Source: Strongylocentrotus droebachiensis (taxonomy: Eukaryota; Echinodermata; Echinoidea; Camarodonta; Strongylocentrotidae). Taken from it: a stretch of DNA of 64,000 nt. Where the stretch lies: positions 62,001-126,000 of the forward strand of contig JAVYIG010002751.1 of NCBI GenBank assembly GCA_035222895.1. The letters are read 5' to 3'. Shown here in pieces: positions 60,001 to 62,995 of the stretch (position 1 is its first letter; each line of letters starts with the position of its first letter). The notes beneath the pieces were generated by a model. The model was not told where the DNA came from. It saw only the letters and a list, made by a program, of their open reading frames with translations, and did no database searches. Position numbers and translations under genes: made by a program.

Positions 60001-62887
60001 ATCAAAAAATATTTTGCTTTGTATGTAAGGTTATAGTAAATTAAAAATACGAGCTTCATTTATTACTTCTACAAAGAGATGTGGCAATTTTAAGTACACC
60101 CATTAAACATAGATGCAACTTATGAGAAGATTATTTGATTTTCCTGTACATGCTCTAATAGTACATGTGCATTGTAGAAGGCATACTAGTCATTGTGTAG
60201 GGTATTATGTTATCCTTTATTTCTTTCATATTCCTTAATTGTTTAATAGCCAGTAGAATGCTGGGTTAAGCATTTTTTTATTTTGTTGATATTATACATT
60301 TTAGCTAAACCCATATATGTTTAGGAGATTGGTAACCATAGATATGTCTATTGACTGTAAAAGATTGGATAACTACCTGTATGCTCTTTCTCATGCATAC
60401 ACTTTTACATTGTATTTAGTAACCTTTAGATCAATTTATTTGACACAGTACTGCTTAGCATACTTTGTATTTGCTTGTCAGTTTTATATACAAATAAATG
60501 AGTTGTTCTGCCATGCAAAAAAATCTTCATTTGCACATGTAATTGTTAATCTACAGGTTTATTCCCAAATTTTCTCTTTGAAATCACATTTGGTTGTGTT
60601 CATAAATGATTGGATCTTATAGATTGGCACATTCAAACATGTGATCATAGTGCAGTTACATGAAATGAAAATGAAATTTTAATACTTTTTATATCATTTG
60701 TTCTTTATCCTTTATCAATGCTTTGACATTAATGTCCTAAAGCTCTGCAATGGAACAGGAACCATTCTCACATGTCCAACCCCAAGTTTTCCTGATGATG
60801 CTATCCCTGCTAGAAGAAGACGATCAACAGACGATGCAATGATTGCGAATTTATCCTTTGACTTTGATGGATATGTGATTGATGGCGGCACAATTGAATA
60901 CTTCCCAGACCCTGTGTATGTAAACTTCAGCGGGAACAGCAGAATTTATAAGAGTGCTAATAAACGACTCGAGATTACAGTGAGTTTAGGAGATTTCTTC
61001 ATACACACCTGCAACACCAAATTTCTGTTTATGACATAAGTCATTTAGCCTGTATTGATTAACCATTTCGAAAAATGTTGTCAACATTACTTTGTATTTG
61101 CAAATACGTTTTGGTTCGCGTACATGATCAATTTTGTATTTATTTTGTTTAATTGAAATTTGAATTACTGTAATAGACGTTGTTATAGACCGTTAGATTC
61201 TGTCATGTAATATAAATATTGCCTCTAGCCTATTCTTGATACTGAATTAATGTGTGTCATGATTCGTTGTAAATTCACAGGAGAAATTTGCCTTCTAAAA
61301 ATGAAAGCATACTCAATTACTTTACCTTTTTACATAGTGATTAAATAGTCGTATGCTTTATCATTAAATGTAAATGCTGGCTTAATAGACACTTGGAAAT
61401 TAAGATGTCATGTAATAGTTGTGGACTGCTATATTAATTTCCATATTCTCTGTATTACGTCATGATTTCTGCCCTTATATAAGACTACATCTTATATATA
61501 ATTTGAATGTAATGTAATACAATACTATTTGTAAAGTAATGTTTAATAGCTGTGAAATTAATGTAACGTGGATATTTATCAAATGTATTTCATAATTATG
61601 TATCATTATTATTGTGTCTAATGCAAAGTGTATTTAAATATTTTGAGTAACTTATTAGAATTATTATTATTTTTTGTATACACTGTAGTTTTTGTCATTG
61701 GTTATCTCAAATAGGTAAATTAATTTACACTGAACATTATTCGGTTCAGAGGAATATTAAAGGACTTTGATTTGTTTTCTCTTGTTTTATTTTATCTTGT
61801 TTAGTATTCACATGCTTGACTACACATGCTATGAGTAAAGTGGTTGAAGCTAAAATTGTAAATTTTGCTTTTATGTTTTTCTAGGGCATGGATTTAACCT
61901 TGGCAAGCACAGAAGACGATGTACTAGTTTTGTTAGGGGCTGATGGAGAATGCACTGTTGATGATCTTGAAATTAATGTCCTGCGTTGTCAGCTACCGGA
62001 TGGCCAGCCTCAAGCAGGATACTTAAATGGAACACTAGGTCAGGGAGATGCAACAAATCTTCCAGCTGTGACAGTAAGTATATATACATGAATATAATAT
62101 AAAGTATTTATCATCATCGTATACATTAAAATTCAACAATTATTTCGTATTGATTTCGTATTGGTTGTTAAGACCTGTTTTGCATGGCGCTTCTTTATTA
62201 CAGAGTCATACACCTATAACGATTACCTGAAACATACATGTAATGATATAAAATTAATATTTAAATTATTCAGACTCTTTCAAAGTTTTGTATTTTTAAA
62301 ATGAATATGCGAAAAATAGATTTGCTCAGATTTATGTATCCTGAGAATGTGACAAATTATAGTTTACTAAAAGTAATTAATAAAGGCCCTAATTCAGTCC
62401 ACTTTTCGGAGTATGAATAATTTAGTTATTAGCTGTAAACCATTTCTGAATTTATTGGAGATTATAAATGCTACTACAGTAAGGAAAGCACAGTTGACGT
62501 GTACAGATATATTATTTTAATTTCCATCTCCCTCGGAAATGAGAATTACGCCACCCTTGGACGACATATTGCTGAAAAGGCTCATTTAGTATTAATTAAC
62601 AAATAACGGTGCTGTAGAAACTGGTATTTCTGTTTTGGTTTTAATGTGCGTATATCTGGCGTTTGTGTTTTTGAAGAGGGTATTGAGAAGTATATAATTA
62701 TGTGCATGTCATTGTAAACTCACACCCTAACCTACAATAACATAATATTAAAATGACTCTGTTGTCTTTTTAGGTTGTGCATGGGAACTTACGATTTTAC
62801 CCAGGCTTTGTTTCAGCATGGTCGGCTACAGGTGACAGTTCAGTATTAGCCATCATAATATCTAGTGTGATGGGACTCATTGGATGA
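6826..62887 (+). CDS. Plexin ectodomain gene, 20 coding exons, 1245 codons, stop in the predicted membrane region
   Basis: Plexins are single-pass cell-surface receptors for semaphorins; the extracellular part binds ligand through the sema domain and the cytoplasmic RasGAP-like part signals. Seen here: exons joined at GT-AG sites give one open frame with a signal peptide (residues about 1-25), sema domain (about 35-465), PSI1 (468-522), IPT1 (about 540-620), PSI2 (622-653), IPT2 (about 665-775), PSI3 (about 780-832) and IPT domains 3-6 (840-about 1220), ending in a 14-residue hydrophobic tail and TGA. The domain order and the length to the membrane (about 1240 residues) match class A plexins, but A versus B was not tested by phylogeny, so no symbol is given. 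The intracellular region is absent from the window. Exon 1 is separated from exon 2 by about 37 kb. The ATG at 6826 has A at -3 and opens a good signal peptide. A 5' noncoding exon may exist, because a pyrimidine-rich AG lies at 6803. Confidence 0.93.
8800..9410. repeat. Tandem array inside the hAT element, alternating units of about 92 and 113 bp
   Basis: The word catctgaccgtaatt recurs at about 9032, 9126, 9238 and 9330, with weaker copies near 8826 and 8917. Between them the blocks ccggggctctgccccctgga and taggcgggcccct repeat. A truncated relative lies at 25105-25200. Confidence 0.8.
9584..10330. mobile_element. Foldback MITE family 2, 747 bp, inserted in the hAT element
   Basis: The left end CTCTCACACTCTGCCGTGTA and the next 10 bases return as an exact reverse complement at 10301-10330, giving 30-bp inverted termini. 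The interior is built from ACCGT/TACCGGG words. The palindrome-like TTTTGAACATGCCCAAAA sits at 10153-10170. It interrupts a unit of the 94-bp satellite, so it inserted after that array formed. Confidence 0.83.
10335..10800. repeat. Satellite of about 94 bp with GCGCTTCGCGCGGG stem-loops
   Basis: Alternating units carry GGTACAACGAATCGTCTTC, a tttaatgaaa word, and CGCGCTTCGCGCGGG; the full two-unit period is 188 bp. Similar units are found at 34110-35040 in another hAT-type element, at 25400-25520, and just before the foldback at 9535-9580. Confidence 0.85.
11179..12236. other. Intron 1 stretch without recognised feature
   Basis: AT-rich sequence; no transposon ends, coding similarity or RNA gene recognised. 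Confidence 0.4.
12342..12650 (+). pseudogene. Non-LTR retrotransposon ORF2, C-terminal remnant
   Basis: The last part of this frame contains KCRKTLRKNSFSQRIINVWN, then GLPGDVVESTTINRFKSGLE and KWW. That is the typical C-terminal end of CR1/jockey-like LINE ORF2 proteins (R.....FF..RV...WN.LP..VV.A.S...FK..LDK.W). No reverse transcriptase precedes it, so this is a 5'-truncated copy left in the plexin intron. The clade is uncertain. Confidence 0.75.
13269..13609. repeat. Foldback repeat with TAGCCCTCATTTG-type termini
   Basis: The left arm tagccctcatttggacaccc, with the following fatty run tttcgatgaaattccatgga, is matched in reverse complement at 13540-13609. Related single ends are at 14579-14660, and a compact 90-bp hairpin of the same family is at 37335-37424. 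Confidence 0.7.
14579..14710. repeat. Solo copy of the TAGCCCTCATTTG repeat end
   Basis: It shares tagccctaatttgcgcaccc, cgataaaattctatgc and the following gagctcttaggcatgat block with the foldback at 13269-13609. No matching opposite end was found. Confidence 0.6.
16374..16525. repeat. 76-bp perfect tandem duplication
   Basis: Two successive copies of a 76-bp unit beginning cagtaggtagctgggctaga and ending gggtctgtgcctg. The copies look identical, so the duplication is recent or an assembly artefact. Confidence 0.88.
16594..17277. repeat. 17-bp inverted repeat pair enclosing about 650 bp
   Basis: CATTTGGTTGTCCTCGA at 16594-16610 is an exact reverse complement of 17261-17277. The interior includes the dispersed repeat at 16885-17095. 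No target duplication is evident, so this may be one element or the relic of an inversion. Confidence 0.5.
16885..17095 (+). repeat. Dispersed repeat, inverted copy at 29265-29475
   Basis: It shares aatcggtgaccattagtccc, ccatgatcctcttt, gaccttgca and ctcctgtaaactagtacaga with the reverse complement of 29265-29475, at roughly three-quarters identity by eye. Confidence 0.72.
17280..19973. other. Intron 1 stretch without recognised feature
   Basis: AT-rich, with a purine-rich low-complexity segment at 18360-18790. No gene or transposon end recognised. Confidence 0.4.
19976..20343. mobile_element. TA-flanked MITE, 368 bp
   Basis: The termini AAGGTAAAGACCAGT (19976) and ACTGGTCTTTACCTT (ending 20343) are exact inverted repeats of 15 bp, and both are bordered by TA. 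It is non-coding. Confidence 0.82.
20690..21145. repeat. Diverged foldback-like repeat with a right end similar to family 1
   Basis: The right end reads gtgtgaacgggccta, close to the family 1 end gtgtgaccgggcctt. The word cgcgatccaattcgca recurs at about 20732 and 21033, with a weaker copy near 21096. The left end is masked by a poly-G run. Confidence 0.5.
23501..23619. repeat. Long imperfect hairpin, 119 bp
   Basis: The left arm atgccaggtccatcgggggt, continuing through tcaagggattgacccc, pairs with the right arm ending in gacctccaatggacatggcat. The arms are about 50 bp with scattered mismatches and enclose a short loop. Each arm holds inverted GGGTCA/TGACCC words. Confidence 0.75.
25105..25570. 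repeat. Fragment related to the hAT-internal arrays
   Basis: 25105-25200 matches the ctgaccgt/ccgggggctctgccccctg array at 8800-9410. 25385-25520 matches the GGTACAACGAATCGTCTTC ... GCGCTTCGCGCGGG satellite. hAT-like right ends (tacgccactg at about 25374, agctacgcgcttg at about 25569) occur without a matching left end. Confidence 0.68.
26395..28680. repeat. Satellite array, about 245-bp unit, ten copies
   Basis: The word gactttgatatttttgagtg recurs at 26511, 26757, 27001, 27246, 27491, 27736, 27980, 28143, 28393 and 28636. Spacing is 243-250 bp except one 163-bp step, where a unit lost about 82 bp. Each unit holds gaaaactgggttgcattctt, an actccSggggacc block and atagactgtacaatattagt. The central copies are nearly identical and the edge copies more diverged, as expected for unequal exchange. 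The identical-looking minus-strand reading frames are products of the repeat. Confidence 0.93.
28681..31750. other. Intron 1 stretch with an inverted dispersed repeat and low-complexity tracts
   Basis: It contains the reverse copy of the 16885-17095 repeat at 29265-29475, a poly-G run near 29682, a GAA-rich purine tract at 30740-30930 and a poly-G run near 31352. Nothing else identifiable. Confidence 0.45.
30740..30930. repeat. GAA/GAAGAT-rich purine tract
   Basis: Repeats of GAAGAAGAAGAT-type triplets on the + strand; the opposite strand reads as a Ser/Phe-rich frame that is not a gene. Confidence 0.85.
31752..32629. mobile_element. Long-armed foldback element with a nested hAT MITE
   Basis: The arms 31752-31980 and about 32440-32629 are diverged inverted copies. 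The best-preserved block is aaataaattggcaactctga, continuing gtgRtgtcact.atgagcag. TA flanks lie at 31750-31751 and 32630-32631. The centre is occupied by the hAT MITE at 32064-32367. Confidence 0.78.
32064..32367. mobile_element. hAT MITE, 304 bp, 8-bp target duplication TATGCATG
   Basis: It begins CAAGCGCGGATCCAGG and ends TTGGATCCGCCACTG, an imperfect inverted pair. TATGCATG is present at 32056-32063 and 32368-32375. The interior repeats a cgccggc..aaaattcg.tcagtgg block and long poly-G runs. Confidence 0.85.
32640..32945. repeat. Dispersed repeat related to the MITE at 54377-54880
   Basis: It shares ggccattaca, cagtc.gtcactcaacagtg and the downstream gatgttagctgcaaaaagg words with 54590-54870. 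Its own termini are too diverged to call. Confidence 0.55.
33400..35386. mobile_element. hAT-type DNA transposon (non-autonomous), 1987 bp, 8-bp target duplication CCAGTAGC
   Basis: It starts CAGGGGCGTCGC and ends GCGACGCCCCTG, with CCAGTAGC on both sides (33392-33399, 35387-35394). The interior is a GA-rich purine tract (33490-33800) followed by a satellite array (34110-35040). There is no transposase. The long low-complexity frames on the minus strand across 33117-34060 come from the purine tract. Confidence 0.87.
34110..35040. repeat. Satellite array of about 100 bp, same family as 10335-10800
   Basis: About nine diverged units carry gaaaacggtac.acgaatcgt, tctctaataattt, gaaacgtcaaagcttccg and the CGCGCTTCGCGCG stem-loop. 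It lies inside a second, different hAT-type element. Confidence 0.85.
35395..37330. other. Intron 1 stretch without recognised feature
   Basis: AT-rich sequence with a short TA run and a poly-G run at about 36850-36891. No gene or transposon ends recognised. Confidence 0.4.
37335..37424. repeat. 90-bp hairpin of the TAGCCCTCATTTG family
   Basis: TAGCCCTCATTTGCAC at the left pairs with GTACAAATGAGGGCTA at the right. A further inverted end (gcaaatgagggcta) lies just upstream at 37306-37319. Confidence 0.7.
37480..38487. mobile_element. Mutator-like (MULE) non-autonomous element, 1008 bp, 9-bp target duplication GGGCTTGCC
   Basis: The left terminus 37480-37590 (tagcctataatctaggcgga ...) is matched in reverse complement by 38369-38487, giving inverted termini of about 110 bp. 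GGGCTTGCC lies at 37471-37479 and 38488-38496. Long inverted termini with a 9-bp duplication are typical of Mutator-like elements. A second, near-perfect palindrome of 137 bp sits just inside the left terminus (37587-37723). The non-palindromic part holds a minus-strand frame (38021-38347) that I do not recognise. Confidence 0.82.
37587..37723. repeat. Near-perfect 137-bp palindrome inside the MULE
   Basis: The arms tatactcactggtctagctt ... and their reverse complement meet at ttcgtacgaa (37651-37660). Only a one-base length difference in a T run and one short mismatch near 37632 break the symmetry. Confidence 0.9.
38500..42340. other. Intron 1 stretch without recognised feature
   Basis: Only short frames with no family match. 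The cysteine-rich minus-strand frame at 40188-40439 was considered and not accepted as a gene. Confidence 0.4.
42350..43117 (-). pseudogene. LINE ORF2 C-terminal region: RNase H domain and zinc knuckle, frameshifted
   Basis: Three overlapping minus-strand frames together read as the end of a jockey-type LINE ORF2. The first has an RNase H core: SSYRAEQVVIIMALDWIE with the catalytic-type Glu, VILSDSLSTINAI with Asp. The second continues with TLKWIPFHCGLVVGNKVVNG, the usual WVPSHVGI.GNE.AD block with His kept and Asp replaced. The third ends in CDHCNISDTEEHFIFYC, the C-terminal C..C......H....C knuckle. Frameshifts fall near 42900 and 42620. Reverse transcriptase is not present. Confidence 0.82.
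43104..43806. mobile_element. Foldback MITE family 3 with nested palindromes
   Basis: The arms 43162-43390 and 43391-43806 are inverted copies; the outermost shared block is aaagaggcactcgcaataac and caaacaattcggtatggctt. A smaller palindrome lies at 43348-43434 around ggtggcgag. ACTCGTAA, GCGAGTT and CTCGAGGTGAACTC words recur throughout. TTTTGAACATGTTCAAAA is exact at 43268-43285, with variants at 43483-43500 and 43676-43693. It lies between two LINE fragments. Confidence 0.8.
44146..44245. repeat. 100-bp hairpin
   Basis: The left arm aatttgacaaaagacttcat, continuing ttcgttgacaatcagcc, pairs with the right arm ggctgattgtcaacgaaacg ... gtcttttgtcaatt. The loop is about 21 bp. Confidence 0.85.
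44364..44590 (-). pseudogene. LINE ORF1 zinc-knuckle fragment
   Basis: Read on the minus strand, this encodes NPRCVRCGETHSFDECP, then KCVNCGGEHSAAYLGC and an Ala/Lys-rich tail to a stop at 44364-44366. This is the double CCHC pattern (C..C...H....C) and H.A.Y.GC ending of jockey/CR1-type ORF1 (gag-like) proteins, which bind element RNA. An in-frame stop lies a few codons upstream of NPRC, so it is dead. It is in the same orientation as the ORF2 fragment at 42350-43117 and may belong to the same copy. Confidence 0.78.
44841..44990 (+). pseudogene. Degenerate duplicate of plexin exon 2
   Basis: Aligned with exon 2 (45154 onward), it shares ccaccagatnca..nnngtgta-type sequence, tctctaccRgtatgctagtg and cccctctctgcct at about 80% identity by eye over some 110 bp, with no gap in the core. 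In the exon frame it has TGA after GATGATGGTTTGATA, and TAA where exon 2 reads TCA (gcctaaccc for gcctcaccc). A third shorter trace (cagtggaatggttccccttt) is at 45097-45122. Confidence 0.8.
45097..45122 (+). pseudogene. Short trace of a further exon 2 copy
   Basis: cagtggaatggttccccttt resembles ctagtggtacagttcccctc of exon 2 and ctagtggaatgcttcccctc of the upstream copy. It is too short to be certain. Confidence 0.45.
45154..45375 (+). CDS. Plexin exon 2: sema domain (residues 340-413)
   Basis: The acceptor after ctctccgcag and the donor GTTAGT leave 74 whole codons in phase 0 at both ends. The product carries sema-blade sequence including QTLYRYASGTVPLSASP and NTVAFMGDTQGYLHK; the second is close to the plexin block usually read as TVAFLGDGQGQLHK. 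A degenerate copy of this exon lies about 310 bp upstream. Confidence 0.93.
45376..47581. other. Plexin introns 2 and 3
   Basis: Introns of about 730 and 1340 bp around exon 3. Intron 2 has an 84-codon frame at 45613 with no family match. Intron 3 has a poly-G run near 46415 with a transposon-like edge (tagtacagccactgg). Nothing else recognised. Confidence 0.5.
46107..46244 (+). CDS. Plexin exon 3: last sema blade (residues 414-459)
   Basis: The acceptor is ttgttttgccag and the donor GTAGGT; 46 codons, phase 0 on both sides. The peptide contains GYVYETVPLGSGSVLQD, matching the plexin YETV..G.PVLRD block just before PSI1. Confidence 0.93.
47582..47697 (+). CDS. Plexin exon 4: PSI1, first part (residues 460-498)
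   Basis: The acceptor is acaaaatgtag and the donor GTGGGT; the exon ends two bases into an Arg codon. It encodes the PSI cysteine pattern NCGQYQTCDEC ... PYCGWC (C468, C474, C477, C490, C493). The loop between the second and third cysteine blocks is Gly/Asn-rich and longer than in vertebrate plexins. A decayed tandem copy of the exon end follows in the intron. Confidence 0.92.
47715..47764 (+). pseudogene. Decayed tandem copy of the end of plexin exon 4
   Basis: The block aatggggaaaaagatggaga ... gggtggcgtactctag repeats 47645-47694 at an offset of exactly 70 bp. In frame it reads GDSHYGWRTLE where the exon reads GDPYCGWCTLD, so both PSI cysteines are lost. It lies inside intron 4, after the donor. 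Confidence 0.82.
48711..48840 (+). CDS. Plexin exon 5: PSI1, second part (residues 498-541)
   Basis: The acceptor is tattctaaag and the donor GTAAAT; the exon enters one base short of a codon and leaves in phase 0. It supplies the remaining PSI1 cysteines in RCTRYKAC and LQCVSI, comparable to CSRRDKC and SQCVSL of vertebrate plexins, and leads into IPT1. Confidence 0.9.
49279..49432 (+). CDS. Plexin exon 6: IPT1 (residues 542-593)
   Basis: The acceptor is cttgttatag and the donor GTAAGT; phase 0 in, phase 1 out. The peptide ITITVQQLPDL ... YMCAF ... NTVTCISPPA follows the plexin IPT1 pattern (L.V..LPDL, C.F, V.C.SPP). Confidence 0.92.
49986..50085 (+). CDS. Plexin exon 7: end of IPT1 and start of PSI2 (residues 593-626)
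   Basis: The acceptor is gcttgctag and the donor GTAAGT; phase 1 in, phase 2 out. The TDYFFFDCSHIKS segment matches the plexin block TEFKFYNCSAHQ at the IPT1/PSI2 junction. Confidence 0.9.
50281..50395 (+). CDS. Plexin exon 8: PSI2 (residues 626-664)
   Basis: The acceptor is atttcttgcag and the donor GTAAGC; phase 2 in, phase 0 out. It encodes SCSSCVMTRFPCDWCVYENK, the second PSI repeat, with the C..C......C.WC...C pattern of vertebrate CLSCVNSAFRCHWC. Confidence 0.92.
50926..51063 (+). CDS. Plexin exon 9: IPT2, first part (residues 665-710)
   Basis: The acceptor is gtctctatag and the donor GTAATT; 46 codons in phase 0. The peptide contains FCPQLLG, FLIPVMISSGF and AKNLPTDQLK, matching the plexin CPQL....LIPVG......ARNLP block. 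Confidence 0.9.
51412..53299. mobile_element. Long-armed foldback element in plexin intron 9, TA-flanked, 1888 bp
   Basis: The left arm (51412 to about 51710, starting AAGGGCCCATGACATCGAAA) and the right arm (about 53000-53299) are inverted copies of about 300 bp, with blocks such as gttgctatgtcagacatg and caagtgtattcctgttg shared. TA borders lie at 51410-51411 and 53300-53301. Its centre has been filled by family 1 foldbacks at 51772-52910. Confidence 0.85.
51772..52910. mobile_element. Compound family 1 foldback cluster, TA-flanked
   Basis: It starts AAGGCCCAGTCACACAGAGG after TA (51770-51771) and ends with the inverted equivalent before TA (52911-52912). An internal terminus at 52451 marks a full-length unit of 460 bp (52451-52910), inverted relative to the copy at 5361-5819. 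The segment 51772-52450 is one or two rearranged units. The overlapping frames here are repeat by-products. Confidence 0.83.
53349..53450 (+). CDS. Plexin exon 10: IPT2, middle (residues 711-744)
   Basis: The acceptor is tatatttccag and the donor GTAAAA; 34 codons, phase 0. The YDCILDIEGEEVRVP segment aligns with vertebrate YECVLNIQGAIHRVP. The intron before it carries the nested foldback cluster at 51412-53299, whose right end is 49 bp from this exon. Confidence 0.9.
54256..54349 (+). CDS. Plexin exon 11: end of IPT2 (residues 745-776)
   Basis: The acceptor is ttgttttcag and the donor GTTGGT; phase 0 in, phase 1 out. The peptide VSVSVQWNGRNSIDD matches the plexin VDFAVVWNGNFIIDN block. Confidence 0.88.
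54377..54880. mobile_element. TA-flanked MITE in plexin intron 11, 504 bp
   Basis: The left end AAGGTACTATGTCCCATTTG and the right end CAAAAAGGACATAGTGGCTT are imperfect inverted repeats, bordered by TA (54375-54376, 54881-54882). It begins 27 bp after the exon 11 donor. An inner block is shared with 32640-32945. Confidence 0.78.
55479..55669 (+). CDS. Plexin exon 12: PSI3 (residues 776-839)
   Basis: The acceptor is gttgaattgcag and the donor GTGAGA; phase 1 in, phase 0 out. It encodes IYKCSVNNGSCSRC ... LKCGWCGDDC, the third PSI repeat (vertebrate LYKC ... SCGLCL ... FECGWCSGE), followed by the NCSAPVIT lead into IPT3. Confidence 0.93.
56345..56499 (+). CDS. Plexin exon 13: IPT3 (residues 840-891)
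   Basis: The acceptor is cttttcctgaag and the donor GTAAAT; phase 0 in, phase 2 out. The peptide PLSGPINGHTRLEIIGTDIG is an IPT start (SGP..GGT.VTI.G.NLG). Confidence 0.92.
56500..57694. other. Plexin intron 13 with AGGTCA repeats and a TA microsatellite
   Basis: It holds a (TA)n run at 57008-57033 and, from 57085 to 57520, recurring ggtcacaaggtcattggtca and gtcaaaggtcayagaggtca words. No coding sequence seen. Confidence 0.6.
57008..57033. repeat. (TA)n microsatellite
   Basis: An uninterrupted TA run of about 13 units. Confidence 0.95.
57695..57809 (+). CDS. Plexin exon 14: end of IPT3 (residues 891-929)
   Basis: The acceptor is tttgttttgcag and the donor GTGAGT; phase 2 in, phase 0 out. 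It encodes SVSCMAAM ... GGIEITVASG ... STKEYQYR, an IPT terminal strand pair. Confidence 0.88.
58303..58436 (+). CDS. Plexin exon 15: IPT4, first part (residues 930-974)
   Basis: The acceptor is ggtctctgatag and the donor GTAAGT; phase 0 in, phase 2 out. The peptide FDPREGPVAGGTEITISGMY matches the plexin IPT start NPIRGPESGGTMVTITG. Confidence 0.92.
58762..58938 (+). CDS. Plexin exon 16: end of IPT4, start of IPT5 (residues 974-1033)
   Basis: The acceptor is tattttgaag and the donor GTAAGT; phase 2 in and out. It encodes EIATCITSSIPENEEVSVTL and FTYMPNPMIEDI, the usual linker from one plexin IPT domain to the next (FEYIDDPRVQRIEP). Confidence 0.9.
59841..59940 (+). CDS. Plexin exon 17: IPT5 (residues 1033-1066)
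   Basis: The acceptor is tatttcaacag and the donor GTATGA; phase 2 in, phase 0 out. It encodes SGGPDITLTGVRFDLIQEPR, very close to the vertebrate block SG..PLTITGFNLDVIQEPR. This is one of the strongest family matches in the gene. Confidence 0.93.
60743..60979 (+). CDS. Plexin exon 18: IPT5/IPT6 with RRRR-S motif (residues 1067-1145)
   Basis: The acceptor is aatgtcctaaag and the donor GTGAGT; 79 codons, phase 0. It encodes ILTCPTPSFPDD, FDFDGYVIDG and EYFPDPVYVNF, as in plexin TLTCLAPS ... FIYYPNP. Residues 1090-1093 are four consecutive arginines followed by Ser, in a loop between two beta strands. That fits a furin-type cleavage motif and is absent from the class A vertebrate sequence as I remember it. 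Confidence 0.9.
61885..62073 (+). CDS. Plexin exon 19: IPT6 (residues 1146-1208)
   Basis: The acceptor is tgtttttctag and the donor GTAAGT; 63 codons, phase 0. The peptide VLVLLGADGECTVDDLEINV and LRCQLPDGQPQAG parallels plexin [29 protein letters not shown]. Confidence 0.9.
62774..62887 (+). CDS. Plexin exon 20: end of ectodomain, short hydrophobic tail, TGA stop (residues 1209-1245)
   Basis: The acceptor is ttgtctttttag. The start, GNLRFYPGFVSAWSATGDSS, matches the plexin GG.VFSPGSVSVISDS block just before the membrane. It is followed by VLAIIISSVMGLIG and TGA at 62885. A normal plexin would have about 21 hydrophobic residues and then a basic cytoplasmic start. The tail is short and has no basic residues. 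Small residues, a short spacer, then a hydrophobic end is the layout of a GPI-attachment signal. The alternative is an internal donor: CAG|GTGACA gives an exon end at 62831 (phase 1), with the membrane exon beyond the window. Confidence 0.65.
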   Translation, partial: VVHGNLRFYPGFVSAWSATGDSSVLAIIISSVMGLIG

Positions 62888-62995
62888 CATTGACTACGGA
62901 GACTTCAAGCTCCACTTCCTAGCCTAGGCTAAATATACTCTTTATACAGTTAAACCGACTTCTTTATTATTTTTTAATAATGATAGATATTAATA
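62888..62995. other. Sequence between the plexin TGA and the LINE
   Basis: About 108 bp with no canonical AATAAA. It would be 3' UTR if the TGA is the true stop, or intron if exon 20 is spliced internally. Confidence 0.4.

Larger units (their letters stand above)
57810..62773. other. Plexin introns 14 to 19, non-coding parts
   Basis: Introns of about 325 to 905 bp, AT-rich, without transposon ends or additional coding similarity that I could recognise. Confidence 0.5.
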
